A program made the position numbers and the translations under genes. This document shows, piece after piece, positions 7,942 to 16,954 of a stretch of DNA of 64,000 nt. Positions within the stretch are counted from its first letter, which is position 1. Every line of letters starts with the position of its first letter. Under the pieces are notes generated by a model that saw nothing but the letters and a program-made list of their open reading frames with translations, was not told where the DNA came from and did no database searches. Origin of the DNA: Aureitalea sp. L0-47 (GTDB lineage Bacteria > Bacteroidota > Bacteroidia > Flavobacteriales > Flavobacteriaceae); the NCBI RefSeq assembly GCF_026126405.1, contig NZ_JAFMTQ010000003.1, positions 182,101 to 246,100 on the forward strand. Reading direction: 5' to 3'.

Positions 7942-9015
7942 TTATGTTCTGATTTTAGGATCCAGCCATCCGTAGATGATGTCCACAAATATATTGATCA
8001 ATATGAATAAGGTCGCGATAATGAGTACCGCTCCCATTATGATAGGGAGGTCCAGTGTGTTCAAGGCGTCTACGATCTCCTTCCCTAGTCCGTTCCAGCC
8101 AAAGATGAATTCCACGAATACAGCTCCGGCCAGCATGGAAGCGAACCATCCGGAAACAGCCGTGACTACTGGATTAAGTGCGTTTTTCAGTGCATGGCGC
8201 CAGATAATCGTAATAAAGGCCAGCCCTTTCGCCCTGGCTGTCCGGATGTAATCCTGACTCAGCACTTCCAGCAACGAATTCCGCATAAGCTGTGTAACCA
8301 CAGCAAGAGGGCGAATTCCCAGAACGACGGCAGGCAGGATCAAGTTCTTCCACTGAATATACTTGCCTTCTCCAAAATCATCCACCTCATACAAACTTCC
8401 GGTCATATTCAAGCCTGTGTATTCATGCAGCAGGTATCCGAAGATCCATGCAAAAATGATCGCACTAAAAAAAGAAGGCACACTCATTCCAAATGTACTC
8501 ACGAGCTGAATGGTTTTATCTATCCATCCATCCTTAAAGATCACCGAAAGTATTCCAAGCCCTATTCCCAGCAGCATAGCTATAATGATGGCAGAAACCG
8601 CCAGTATAGCCGTATTCGGGAGTGTTTCTGCGATTACGGCGCTTACTTTCTTTCCATTCTTCTGAAAGGATTCACGCATATAGGGAAGTTTAACAACCAC
8701 CTCGGTATTTCCTACTGTAAACAGTTTCGTCGCGCTGTATTTATTTTCTGAAAGATAGGTGTAGTCATCCTCGTCATTGCTGTGAAAAGAGAGCGGTGAA
8801 AGATCGTTTATGTAGTAAAGGTATTGCTGCCCTATGGGTTTGTCGAAACCGTACTTCTTTTTCACGATAGCCACCTGTTCTGCGGTTTCGTTCTGACCAA
8901 GCATCATACGGGCAGGGTCGCCGGGAAGTATAGTGAATAAAAGAAAAATCACGGTGACCACCCCCAGCAATGTGAGCAATGCGTACCCTAATTTCCGAAG
9001 TATATATCCACCCAC
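7942..9015 (-). CDS. DppB/OppB-type ABC transporter permease
   Basis: A 357-residue inner-membrane permease of the oligopeptide/dipeptide type. It starts MGGYILRKLGYALLTLLGVVTVIFLL, has LPGDPARMMLG in the first periplasmic loop, further membrane segments, and the EAA-like loop region RPLAVVTQLMRNSLLEVLSQDYIRTARAKGL that contacts the ATPase. A ~60-residue insertion lies in the first periplasmic region. No partner permease, ATPase or binding protein is near, which is odd for this family. It abuts the DoxX-DUF6624 gene with no gap (9015/9016). Confidence 0.88.
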   Translation of the reverse strand: MGGYILRKLGYALLTLLGVVTVIFLLFTILPGDPARMMLGQNETAEQVAIVKKKYGFDKPIGQQYLYYINDLSPLSFHSNDEDDYTYLSENKYSATKLFTVGNTEVVVKLPYMRESFQKNGKKVSAVIAETLPNTAILAVSAIIIAMLLGIGLGILSVIFKDGWIDKTIQLVSTFGMSVPSFFSAIIFAWIFGYLLHEYTGLNMTGSLYEVDDFGEGKYIQWKNLILPAVVLGIRPLAVVTQLMRNSLLEVLSQDYIRTARAKGLAFITIIWRHALKNALNPVVTAVSGWFASMLAGAVFVEFIFGWNGLGKEIVDALNTLDLPIIMGAVLIIATLFILINIFVDIIYGWLDPKIRT

Positions 9016-10731
9016 TTATTCAGTTTTCACATCGTCCAGTGTAAGTACTTTGTATTCAAAGTCTTCACCAAAGAGTTGCTTTGCATATTCTTCTATTGTA
9101 GATTCAAAACCAGCTTCTTTCCGACGTTCGTTCACATTCTCAGGATCCTCAATGGGCCAGATCAAACTGCCGCGTTCGTCGTCGTAACTCATCCCCTGGG
9201 TTCCGTAGATCTGCATCTTCCCTTGTCCCATCAGGAAACGGTCCTCCATCATGGCTACGAGTCGGAAAGGCAATTCTCCATCCTCTCCGGCTTTTTTGAT
9301 CATAGGTAAGTACTTTTCAATATCGTCCGGGTTATGCTGAAGCACATACCAGGCAGCTTTATTAGCCTCACCAACCATGGATTTACCGGGATAACCTTTG
9401 GTGTCGAAAATCTTCGCCACGAATTCCATATTGGTACTATCGATTTTACTTTGCTGGTACCACAAGCCATTAATCGAATAATCCTCCAACTTAAATCCGC
9501 CTTCTTCAGCTGCGGTTGCACGTTCTTCCTCTGTCTGAAGATACATAAGCTTTCGGTATCGCTGATCCAGTTCTCCAATGCTGTCCAGCTTCATTTTCAG
9601 GGCTTCGTCGAATTTCGGTTTGGCCGGACCTACTTCTTTTACCACGAAATCTTCTGCATCGTTCCAATGCAACTTTTGTTTGATGGTTCCTTTTTCAAGT
9701 TCTAGTATCCCTGGGTTACTACGAACGATGGTCTTCAGGGTAGTCATATCGCAGAAATAGAACTTGAAATTCAAGTCGTAATCGTCAACAAGGGCATCTG
9801 TCACCTCCTCCGAAGAAGCTGAAAGCCCGATCACATCATAGCCGTTTTCAAGGGCCTTATCGGTAGCTTCTTTTATCGGAAAAAAACCTTCCTTTTCAGA
9901 ATTGCTAAGGCTGTACGCGATCACAACAACAAGATGTTCGGTATTCAGGAATTTCTCGGTATGATCTTCTCCCCCTCTTTCCATGCTGAAGTCGTGAATA
10001 GGTGGCTCGTAACCTGCCTGTATCTCTTCGGTTTTTACATCTATGAATTCTCCTTCCTGATCCGGGTAATCGCCATTGGTGGTAATGATCTTTTCTTCCC
10101 CGTTCACATTGAACTTCCAGTTGTATTCGAAGATAGGTTCGGGAGCGCCTTCGGGTATGGTCATGCCTTCGGTAATGTTAGCACCAATTTTATACGGTCG
10201 GAAATCGATAATAGGCAGGTGCATCAGCACCTGGTAGGTGATCCCAAGGCACACCACCAGTGAAGCAAAAACAGCGAGACTCCTTATATTTCTGCTAAAG
10301 AAAGGCTGGATGTATTTCTTTCCGAAGAATAAAATAAGAATTAGCACCAACAGCACTACGTCCTTGTAGAACGACTGCCAGGGCGTTAATTTCAGCGCGT
10401 CGCCAAAGCAGCCACAATCCGTTACTTTACCGGTCACCGCCGAGTAGAACGTAAGGAAGGTAAAGAACACGATCATGAGCAGTAAACTCCAAAGGGTAAA
10501 CTTCTTCGCATAGCCCAGGATGATCATCACCCCCAGTAGGACCTCGTAGATCACAACGAAGATCGCAATCACCAGGGCAAAAGGCGTTAAGAATTCCAGG
10601 TTGAGAACTTCCGGTGCGAAGTAGTCCTGGAGTTTGAATGAGAATCCAACGGGATCATTCAGCTTAATGAGTCCACTGATGATAAAAAGTACACCAACGA
10701 ATATGCGTGTTATTCCTACTAATGTCTTCAT
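9016..10731 (-). CDS. DoxX/BT_3928-family membrane protein fused to a DUF6624-like domain
   Basis: A 571-residue protein. The N-terminal ~140 residues have four membrane helices of the DoxX/TQO-small-subunit type with VTDCGCFGDAL (Cys pair) after helix 3; a fifth helix is near residue 155. Residues about 210-365 are a periplasmic thioredoxin-like region as in BT_3928-type proteins. The C-terminal ~190 residues contain DQRYRKLM, a GYPGKSMVGEANKAAWYVLQH stretch, MEDRFLMGQGKMQIYGTQ and DPENVNERRKEAGF, which I recognise as DUF6624. Typical BT_3928 proteins end before this domain. It overlaps the DUF1599 gene by 4 bases (ATGA). Function unknown; redox chemistry at the membrane is an inference. Confidence 0.82.
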   Translation of the reverse strand: MKTLVGITRIFVGVLFIISGLIKLNDPVGFSFKLQDYFAPEVLNLEFLTPFALVIAIFVVIYEVLLGVMIILGYAKKFTLWSLLLMIVFFTFLTFYSAVTGKVTDCGCFGDALKLTPWQSFYKDVVLLVLILILFFGKKYIQPFFSRNIRSLAVFASLVVCLGITYQVLMHLPIIDFRPYKIGANITEGMTIPEGAPEPIFEYNWKFNVNGEEKIITTNGDYPDQEGEFIDVKTEEIQAGYEPPIHDFSMERGGEDHTEKFLNTEHLVVVIAYSLSNSEKEGFFPIKEATDKALENGYDVIGLSASSEEVTDALVDDYDLNFKFYFCDMTTLKTIVRSNPGILELEKGTIKQKLHWNDAEDFVVKEVGPAKPKFDEALKMKLDSIGELDQRYRKLMYLQTEEERATAAEEGGFKLEDYSINGLWYQQSKIDSTNMEFVAKIFDTKGYPGKSMVGEANKAAWYVLQHNPDDIEKYLPMIKKAGEDGELPFRLVAMMEDRFLMGQGKMQIYGTQGMSYDDERGSLIWPIEDPENVNERRKEAGFESTIEEYAKQLFGEDFEYKVLTLDDVKTE

Positions 10732-11270
10732 GCCGGTTCGTTTATGTGAATGAGAGCAAAGACCGCGTAATTGATCATATCCTGGTAATTGGCATCAATT
10801 CCTTCGGAAACAATGGTTTTGCCCATATTGTCTTCAATTTGTTTTACCCTGAGTAATTTCTGAAGGATAAGATCGGTTAGTGAACTCACCCGCATATCCC
10901 GCCAGGCTTCACCGTAATCGTGGTTCTTATCCATCATGAGTTGCTTGGTTAGCGCGATTTTTTCGTCGTAAAGATCAAGCGCCTCAGCCACATCGATATC
11001 GGGCTGCTCCACTACTCCTTTGTCTAACTGGATGAGCGCCATAATACAGTAGTTGATTATACCGATAAACTCACTTACTTCGCCCTCGTCCACTTTTCTC
11101 ACATCATTTTGCTGAAGACTCCTGATGCGTTGTGCTTTGATAAAGATCTGATCGGTAAGGGAAGGCAGCCTGAGTATGCGCCAGGCGCTTCCGTAGTCTT
11201 TCATCTTGTTTTCAAAAAGGGCTCTGCAGTTCGAAATTACCGTATCGTATTGTTTGGAAGTATCGGGCAT
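10728..11270 (-). CDS. DUF1599 protein with internal duplication
   Basis: A 180-residue protein with two copies of the same motif: KMKDYGSAWRILRLPSLTDQ near residue 22 and KNHDYGEAWRDMRVSSLTDL near residue 116, each followed by a Lys/Arg helix and a helix ending INYxxxALI. This is the DUF1599 pattern. All-alpha pyrophosphatase-like folds have been suggested for related small domains, but I cannot assign a reaction. The gene opens the leftward run DUF1599-DoxX/DUF6624-ABC permease-tpiA and diverges from folP with about 50 bases between starts. Confidence 0.88.
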   Translation of the reverse strand: MPDTSKQYDTVISNCRALFENKMKDYGSAWRILRLPSLTDQIFIKAQRIRSLQQNDVRKVDEGEVSEFIGIINYCIMALIQLDKGVVEQPDIDVAEALDLYDEKIALTKQLMMDKNHDYGEAWRDMRVSSLTDLILQKLLRVKQIEDNMGKTIVSEGIDANYQDMINYAVFALIHINEPA

Positions 11271-11322
11271 CAGGTCTCTCAGATTTTGCGTAAATTTCGC
11301 TTAAATAAATCAATTTAAAAAA

Positions 11323-12156
11323 TTGTACACACTCAATTGTAAGGGCACGCTCATCGACCTCTCCACACCTAAGGTAATGGGGATCATAAACGTTACTCCC
11401 GACTCGTTTTACGACGGTGGAAAAACCACTCAAACCGACGAAGTTTTGAGACAGGCAGAAACTATGCTGAAGGAAGGAGCCGCCTTTCTCGACCTTGGAG
11501 GTTACAGCTCTCGACCGGGTGCAGACGATGTTCCTGAAAGTGAAGAGCTTCATCGTGTAATTCCGGCCATTGAAGCATTGATCAAGGCCTATCCCGATGC
11601 CTTGATCTCTGTGGATACTTTCCGAAGTACTGTCGCTAAATCGGCTATTGAGGCTGGTGCATGCATGGTGAATGATATTTCCGGGGGACAATTGGACCCT
11701 GAAATGATGCAGACTGTTGCTCAGTTGCAAGTGCCTTACATCGCCATGCACATGAGGGGGACCCCACAGACAATGACTCAATTCACCCAATACGAGCAGG
11801 TGACCCGTGACGTAATTCATTATTTTTCTGAGAAGATAGCGGAGGCGAATTCTCATGGAATCAATGATGTGATAGCGGATCCGGGATTTGGTTTTTCCAA
11901 AACAGCTGTACATAATTTCACCATGCTGAATGAACTGGAACTATTCAAAAAGCTGGATGTTCCATTCCTGGTTGGGATATCCCGAAAGTCCTTTATCTAC
12001 AAGACCCTGGGAGTTTCGGCCCAAGAGGCATTGAATGGAACCACTGCCCTTCACAGTATCTCCTTACTGAAAGGAGCTTCTATTTTACGGGTACATGATG
12101 TGAAGGAAGCCGTGGAATGTGTTAGTCTTATTTCCGAGCTAGGACAGGCTCAGTAA
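11323..12156 (+). CDS. folP: Dihydropteroate synthase
   Basis: Condenses 6-hydroxymethyl-dihydropterin pyrophosphate with p-aminobenzoate in folate synthesis. The 277-residue TIM barrel shows MGIINVTPDSFYDGGKT, FLDLGGYSSRPGA, VNDISGG, HMRGTP and VGISRKSF. The start is TTG at 11323: the frame has a stop at 11302 and no ATG before the conserved MGIINVTPDSF segment, and the N terminus NCKGTLIDLSTPKV fits the family. cdaA follows 40 bases downstream in the same direction. Confidence 0.95.
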   Translation: MYTLNCKGTLIDLSTPKVMGIINVTPDSFYDGGKTTQTDEVLRQAETMLKEGAAFLDLGGYSSRPGADDVPESEELHRVIPAIEALIKAYPDALISVDTFRSTVAKSAIEAGACMVNDISGGQLDPEMMQTVAQLQVPYIAMHMRGTPQTMTQFTQYEQVTRDVIHYFSEKIAEANSHGINDVIADPGFGFSKTAVHNFTMLNELELFKKLDVPFLVGISRKSFIYKTLGVSAQEALNGTTALHSISLLKGASILRVHDVKEAVECVSLISELGQAQ

Positions 12157-12196
12157 CTTTAAATTTTTAACTACTTTTACAGAAAGCCTGTGCCCA

Positions 12197-12979
12197 TTGG
12201 AGATTTTTGATTGGACCAACATTCGGATCATTGATATTGTAGACATCGTCCTTGTGGCCTTTCTGCTCTATTATCTCTACAAGCTGGTAAAAGGTACTGT
12301 CGCTATCAATATTTTCTTCGGAATTGTGATACTGTTGGCCATCTGGCAGGTAACAGAGCTGTTGAAGATGGAAATGGTGCGCTACGTACTAAGAGCCTTC
12401 CTGGGGGTAGGTATGATCGTACTGGTTGTTGTATTCCAACCCGAAATACGAAAGTTCCTGCTCGTTCTGGGTTCTGCTAATTTTCGAGCCAGGAAACGAC
12501 TTTTTAAAAGTTTGAAGTTCTTTTCCGAAGAAACCACATCCTATACCGATATTGACGCCATTGTTAACGCCTGCGCCAAAATGGCCACTTCGCGTACAGG
12601 GGCACTGATCGTAATCCAGCGAAACAACAGCCTCGATTTTGTAAAGAACACGGGAGATGCCATGAACGTTGCGGTGAATCAACCCATCATTGAAAGTATC
12701 TTCTTCAAGAACAGTCCGCTGCACGACGGTGCCATGATTATCGAAGACAATACCATCACAGCTACAAGAACTATTTTACCGGTTTCCAACGACAGGAATA
12801 TTCCGCAGCGTTTCGGACTCCGACACAGGGCAGCTATAGGGATCACTGAGAAGAGTGATGCAGTGAGCCTGGTCGTTTCCGAAGAGAACGGACAGCTGTC
12901 TTATATCAAGGAAGGGGATTTTGTGCTGTTCGAAGACATTGAAGAATTGAAGAACATACTCGAAAAGGACCTCAGCTAG
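12197..12979 (+). CDS. cdaA: Diadenylate cyclase (c-di-AMP synthase)
   Basis: Makes cyclic di-AMP from two ATP. The 260-residue CdaA-type protein has three N-terminal membrane helices (about residues 10-90), then the DAC domain with GALIVIQR, the catalytic PLHDGAMII (DGA) and FGLRHRAAIGITE (RHR). Start is TTG 12197, the only plausible in-frame start close to the family N terminus IRIIDIVDIVLVAFLLYYLY. Placement after folP is, to my knowledge, common in Bacteroidota. A DUF3667 gene begins 1 base after its stop. Confidence 0.93.
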   Translation: MEIFDWTNIRIIDIVDIVLVAFLLYYLYKLVKGTVAINIFFGIVILLAIWQVTELLKMEMVRYVLRAFLGVGMIVLVVVFQPEIRKFLLVLGSANFRARKRLFKSLKFFSEETTSYTDIDAIVNACAKMATSRTGALIVIQRNNSLDFVKNTGDAMNVAVNQPIIESIFFKNSPLHDGAMIIEDNTITATRTILPVSNDRNIPQRFGLRHRAAIGITEKSDAVSLVVSEENGQLSYIKEGDFVLFEDIEELKNILEKDLS

Positions 12980-12980
12980 G

Positions 12981-13823
12981 ATGAACTGCAAGAATTGTAA
13001 CCATCAGCTTTCCGAAACGGATAACTATTGCCTGGATTGTGGGGCTAAGGTCATTAGGAATCGTCTTACCATGCGCAGCCTTATTGCGCATTTTAGTGAA
13101 CAGTTCTTAAGTTACGACAACAAGTTCCTCACCACCTTCATTGCGATGTTCACCAAGCCTCAGGATGTGATAGGATCCTATATAGGAGGCACACGTAAGA
13201 AATATGTGAACGTAATTAGCTACTTCGCAATCGCGGTGACCATATCCGGAGCTTTTTTCTTTTTCGTGTTCAAGTTCTTTCCGGATGCCATGGATACAAG
13301 TCAGACCTTCGCAGTTGTTGAACAAACTCCCGAGGCCATCGAAAAAGCCCGGGAGATGAATAGGAATATTTTCGAATATCAAGCTTTGATTTTCTTTCTC
13401 TCAATACCTATACTTGCGTTTATGTCGAGATTGGTATTTCTCCGAAATAAAAAATACAATTACGTAGAGCATGTGGTTTTGAACCTATATGCTTATGCTC
13501 ACCTATCAATTTCCGTGGTAATACTTTATATGCTCACCATATGGTTTCAATCTGTGTTTCAGGCATTGTTGTTGATTGTTATTCCGTTGCAGATAATATA
13601 CTATGCGTATGTATTAAAACGGTTGTACAGCCTGAGTCTGGTCCAAATAATTCTTAAGACCTTGCTTTTCTTCGCAATTCTGATCCCTATGATGATCATA
13701 GTGCTCGTTGTCCTGGTGGCGTTTTTATTCGCTATAGGATTCTATGACGACTTAATTGAAGCACAAAAAGCACAAAAGGCAGTGTCCTACATCATCTCCT
13801 CGGCCATGAACTGGACTTCGTAG
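12981..13823 (+). CDS. DUF3667 membrane protein with N-terminal zinc ribbon
   Basis: A 280-residue protein. Residues 3-21 form a CxxC...CxxC ribbon (CKNC, CLDC), followed by the DUF3667 signature IAHFSEQFLSYDNKFLTTF and a GGTRKKYVNVISYF stretch before four or five membrane helices. The ATG starts 1 base after the cdaA stop, so translation is probably coupled. The 3' end overlaps the convergent ABC exporter gene by 37 bases, a long overlap that places the two C-terminal coding ends on the same DNA. Function unknown. Confidence 0.85.
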   Translation: MNCKNCNHQLSETDNYCLDCGAKVIRNRLTMRSLIAHFSEQFLSYDNKFLTTFIAMFTKPQDVIGSYIGGTRKKYVNVISYFAIAVTISGAFFFFVFKFFPDAMDTSQTFAVVEQTPEAIEKAREMNRNIFEYQALIFFLSIPILAFMSRLVFLRNKKYNYVEHVVLNLYAYAHLSISVVILYMLTIWFQSVFQALLLIVIPLQIIYYAYVLKRLYSLSLVQIILKTLLFFAILIPMMIIVLVVLVAFLFAIGFYDDLIEAQKAQKAVSYIISSAMNWTS

Positions 13824-15550
13824 AGGTTTCGGTAGTGACCGTCCTCCTTTTTGAGAAGTTCTTTGTGGGTTCCCATTTCAACGATCTTACCCGCTTCCAT
13901 CACGATGATCTTATCGGCTTTCTTAACCGTTGCGAGTCGGTGAGCAATTACGATTGAAGTTCGGCCCTGCGTCACCTTTTCGGTAGCTCGTTGAATCATT
14001 TCTTCGGAATAGGAATCCACGGAAGAAGTGGCTTCATCCAGGACAAGGATCTCCGGGTTGGTGACATAGGCACGAAGGAAGGCTATAAGCTGTCGTTGTC
14101 CTGAAGACAACATGCTTCCTCGTTCTTTCACGTTGTAATGATAACCATCGGGAAGTGATTCGATAAACTTGTCCACCCCTATCTCCTTGGCAGCTGCAAT
14201 TACTTGCTCTTCTGAAATATCAGGATCGTTCAGGGTAATGTTATTCAGGATAGAATCGGCAAAAAGGAATACATCCTGAAGCACCACAGCTATTTGCCTG
14301 CGAAGCGAGGCCAGTGAATATTCTTTTGAAGATACCCGGTCGATAAGGATCTCACCCCCGTTGATCTCATAAAATCTACTTAAGAGGTTGATAATGGTAG
14401 ATTTCCCTGCTCCCGTTGCACCTACAATAGCAACGGTTTCTCCGGGTTGTACTGTGAAACTTATGCCTTTGATAACCTCTTCGTCTTCCTTATAACCGAA
14501 ATGCACGTCCTTGAATTCGATGAGCCCTTCACTCCTGCACATCTCAATGGTTCCTTTATCTTCAATATGAGATTCGGTGTCGAGGATACCAAAAACACGA
14601 TTGGCAGCCACCATTCCCATCTGTAGCGTATTGAATTTATCGGCGATCTGTCGCAACGGGCGGAACAGCATCTGGGAGAGCTGGATGAACATGGCGATCA
14701 TACCAACGGTTATCGCACCGCCGGCTGCAGCGTCGAAACCGCCATACCAAGCAATAAGACCGATGGCTACACTAGAGGCCATTTCAGCAATAGGAAAGAA
14801 AATTGAGTTATACCAAACTGTTTTGATCCAGGCTTTTTTGTGCTTTTCGTTTATCTTCTGAAATTCCTGGTACTCGGTTTCTTCCCGTGTGAAGATCTGA
14901 ACGATCTTCATACCTGAGATACGTTCCTGAACAAAGGAATTAAGATTGGCCACCTGGCTCCTTACCTCCTCAAAGGCAGTTTTCATGGCCCTTTGAAATA
15001 CGCGGGTTGCGTAAACCAGTATTGGAAGTATGGCGAAGACTATAAGCGATAGGCGCCAGCTTTGATAGAGCATAAAACCCATGATCACAAGCATCTTTAA
15101 CAAATCGCTTATGATCATGAACAGCCCCTGGCTGAAAATACTCGAAATGGTCTCTATATCATTTACCGCCCGTGTAGTTAGCCTTCCTACAGCACTTTTA
15201 TCATAATACTTCATCTTAAAACTCAGCATGAGTTTGAACATCCTTGTACGGATATCCTTGATCACACTTTGTCCGAGCCAATTGGCGAAATAGATAAAGG
15301 CATACTGAAAGACTACTTCAAAACAGAGGACCACGATCATCAAAATGATGTAGAACATCAGTTTTCCGCCATCCTGTGGGATTATGGATTTATCTATGGC
15401 TTGTCTGAGAAGGTGTGGATGAATAATGGACAAAGCCGACATGGCAATAGCTGCAAAGGCTACGAAATAGAATGTTCTACGGTACTTGTTAGTATATGCC
15501 AACAGCCGCCTGAAAAGTCTGAAATCGAATGCCTTACCTGAAGTCGCCAT
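13787..15550 (-). CDS. MsbA-like ABC exporter (fused permease and ATPase)
   Basis: A 587-residue half-transporter. Six membrane helices occupy about residues 25-320. The ATPase domain has Walker A GATGAGKST, Q loop VLQDVFLF, signature LSSGQRQLIAF, Walker B ILVLDEATSSVD and the switch His in IVIAHRL. It would work as a homodimer exporting lipid or drug-like substrates; the family includes lipid flippases and multidrug exporters, and the substrate cannot be read from sequence. It begins 1 base after the end of truA on the minus strand, suggesting co-transcription. Confidence 0.93.
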   Translation of the reverse strand: MATSGKAFDFRLFRRLLAYTNKYRRTFYFVAFAAIAMSALSIIHPHLLRQAIDKSIIPQDGGKLMFYIILMIVVLCFEVVFQYAFIYFANWLGQSVIKDIRTRMFKLMLSFKMKYYDKSAVGRLTTRAVNDIETISSIFSQGLFMIISDLLKMLVIMGFMLYQSWRLSLIVFAILPILVYATRVFQRAMKTAFEEVRSQVANLNSFVQERISGMKIVQIFTREETEYQEFQKINEKHKKAWIKTVWYNSIFFPIAEMASSVAIGLIAWYGGFDAAAGGAITVGMIAMFIQLSQMLFRPLRQIADKFNTLQMGMVAANRVFGILDTESHIEDKGTIEMCRSEGLIEFKDVHFGYKEDEEVIKGISFTVQPGETVAIVGATGAGKSTIINLLSRFYEINGGEILIDRVSSKEYSLASLRRQIAVVLQDVFLFADSILNNITLNDPDISEEQVIAAAKEIGVDKFIESLPDGYHYNVKERGSMLSSGQRQLIAFLRAYVTNPEILVLDEATSSVDSYSEEMIQRATEKVTQGRTSIVIAHRLATVKKADKIIVMEAGKIVEMGTHKELLKKEDGHYRNLYEVQFMAEEMM

Positions 15551-15551
15551 A

Positions 15552-16295
15552 TTAAATGAATATAGTTTTTGGGTATTCCACTTTTGTTAAGAACAATCCA
15601 TGAGCAGGAGCCGATGCACCAGCTTTTGAACGGTCTTTGCTTCTAAGGATTTCTTCTAGATGCTCGAGATTGGTCTTTCCCCAACCTATATCGAGCAGGG
15701 TTCCAACGACCGCTCGTACCATATTCCGAAGAAATCGATCTGCTTCGATAGTAAAAATAAGCCGATCCCCTTTCTTTTCCCAAGTCGCTGTTCTCACATC
15801 ACAATAATACGTCTTTACGTCGGTATTTGAACGCGAAAAACATTGAAAATCCTGATGGCCCAATAGCAGGGCCGAGGCTTTATTCATCAGCTCCATATCC
15901 GGTGGTGTATGAAGGAGATAGGATAATTCCTGAAGGAAGGGATCTTTTTTCAAAAGCACGTAATACTGATATTCTCTGGATACGGCATCAAAGCGGGCAT
16001 GCGCATCGTCCTTCACAAGGAGGACCTGGTTTACCGCAATATCTTTTGGGAGAAAGGAATTTATTCTGAATTTGAACTCGTTCTTATCAAACTCCTTTCC
16101 ACAATCGAAATGCGCCATCAGTTGACGAGCATGGACACCAGTGTCGGTTCGACCCGCCCCGGTTATCTTGATCTCATCTCTTAACAAAGTAGATATTGTA
16201 CGTTCCAGAACTTCCTGAACGGATATAGCCTCCGGTTGAATCTGCCATCCGTGGTAGTTTTTACCGTGATAAGATATGTCGATAAAATATCGCAA
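15552..16295 (-). CDS. truA: tRNA pseudouridine synthase A
   Basis: Forms pseudouridine at tRNA positions 38-40. The 247-residue product has YHGKNYHGWQIQP, the catalytic Asp in GAGRTDTGVHARQ, YQYYVLL, and FLRNMVRAVVGTLLDIG. Length is normal. It is the promoter-proximal gene of the leftward truA-ABC exporter pair and diverges from the phosphodiesterase gene. Confidence 0.96.
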   Translation of the reverse strand: MRYFIDISYHGKNYHGWQIQPEAISVQEVLERTISTLLRDEIKITGAGRTDTGVHARQLMAHFDCGKEFDKNEFKFRINSFLPKDIAVNQVLLVKDDAHARFDAVSREYQYYVLLKKDPFLQELSYLLHTPPDMELMNKASALLLGHQDFQCFSRSNTDVKTYYCDVRTATWEKKGDRLIFTIEADRFLRNMVRAVVGTLLDIGWGKTNLEHLEEILRSKDRSKAGASAPAHGLFLTKVEYPKTIFI

Positions 16296-16394
16296 GAATG
16301 ATGTATTTTTAGTCCTTTACTTTAAAAACCGGGATTCCGAGGAAACAAAGATAAACAATCGGATTCTCGGATTGGCTCCGGCTTACAAATTCAA

Positions 16395-16886
16395 ATGAAA
16401 AAAATATTACTTCTTAGTGATACTCATAGTTTTATAGATAATGCAATTTTAAAGCATGTGAAAGAAGCCGATGAAGTCTGGCATGCTGGGGATATAGGTT
16501 CCATTTCCGTATCGGATGCGCTGAAAGAGCTCAAACCACTTAGAGCAGTTTATGGCAATATCGATAATGCCGAAATCCGAGGTGAATTCCCTTTGCACAA
16601 TCGGTTCATGTGTGAAGGCGTGGATGTTTGGATCACCCATATTGGCGGTTATCCGGGGCGATACAGTCCTGCTATTCGGGGAGACATAAAGAAAGATCCC
16701 CCCCGACTTTTCATCACCGGACATTCGCATATTCTAAAGGTAATGAACGATAAGAAGCTAGGGTTGTTGCACATGAATCCGGGGGCGATTGGTAAACACG
16801 GTTTCCACAAGGTACGTACTATGCTAAGGTTTACCCTCACGGGAGCTAATATTGGCAATCTTGAGGTCATAGAATTTCCACGATAA
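16395..16886 (+). CDS. YfcE/MJ0936-type metallophosphoesterase
   Basis: A 163-residue calcineurin-like phosphoesterase. Metal ligands are visible in order: LLSDTHS (Asp and His), WHAGDIGS (Asp), VYGNIDN (Asn), ITHIGGYPG (His) and ITGHSH (two His). Small enzymes of this type hydrolyse phosphodiesters such as 2',3'-cyclic nucleotides in vitro, so a nucleotide phosphodiesterase role is likely; the physiological substrate is unknown. ATG 16395 follows AT-rich leader sequence. Confidence 0.92.
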   Translation: MKKILLLSDTHSFIDNAILKHVKEADEVWHAGDIGSISVSDALKELKPLRAVYGNIDNAEIRGEFPLHNRFMCEGVDVWITHIGGYPGRYSPAIRGDIKKDPPRLFITGHSHILKVMNDKKLGLLHMNPGAIGKHGFHKVRTMLRFTLTGANIGNLEVIEFPR

Positions 16887-16898
16887 TATTAAAAACAA

Positions 16899-16928
16899 AA
16901 CCCCTGAAGTTGGCATACTTCAGGGGTT
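16899..16928 (-). terminator. Terminator hairpin between convergent genes
   Basis: AACCCCTGAAGT-TGGCAT-ACTTCAGGGGTT is a perfect 12-bp stem. The T-rich exit (TTTTGTTTTT) is on the minus strand, so it best serves the DUF4293 gene, although the hairpin also lies 12 bases after the phosphodiesterase stop. Confidence 0.85.
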
Positions 16929-16954
16929 GCACTAATATACTAAGATGTAAAGGT

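Noticed and set aside
11212..11913. 233-residue minus-strand ORF opposite folP
   Set aside because: It covers the folP catalytic region, whose plus-strand product is certain; the antisense product has no recognisable motif.
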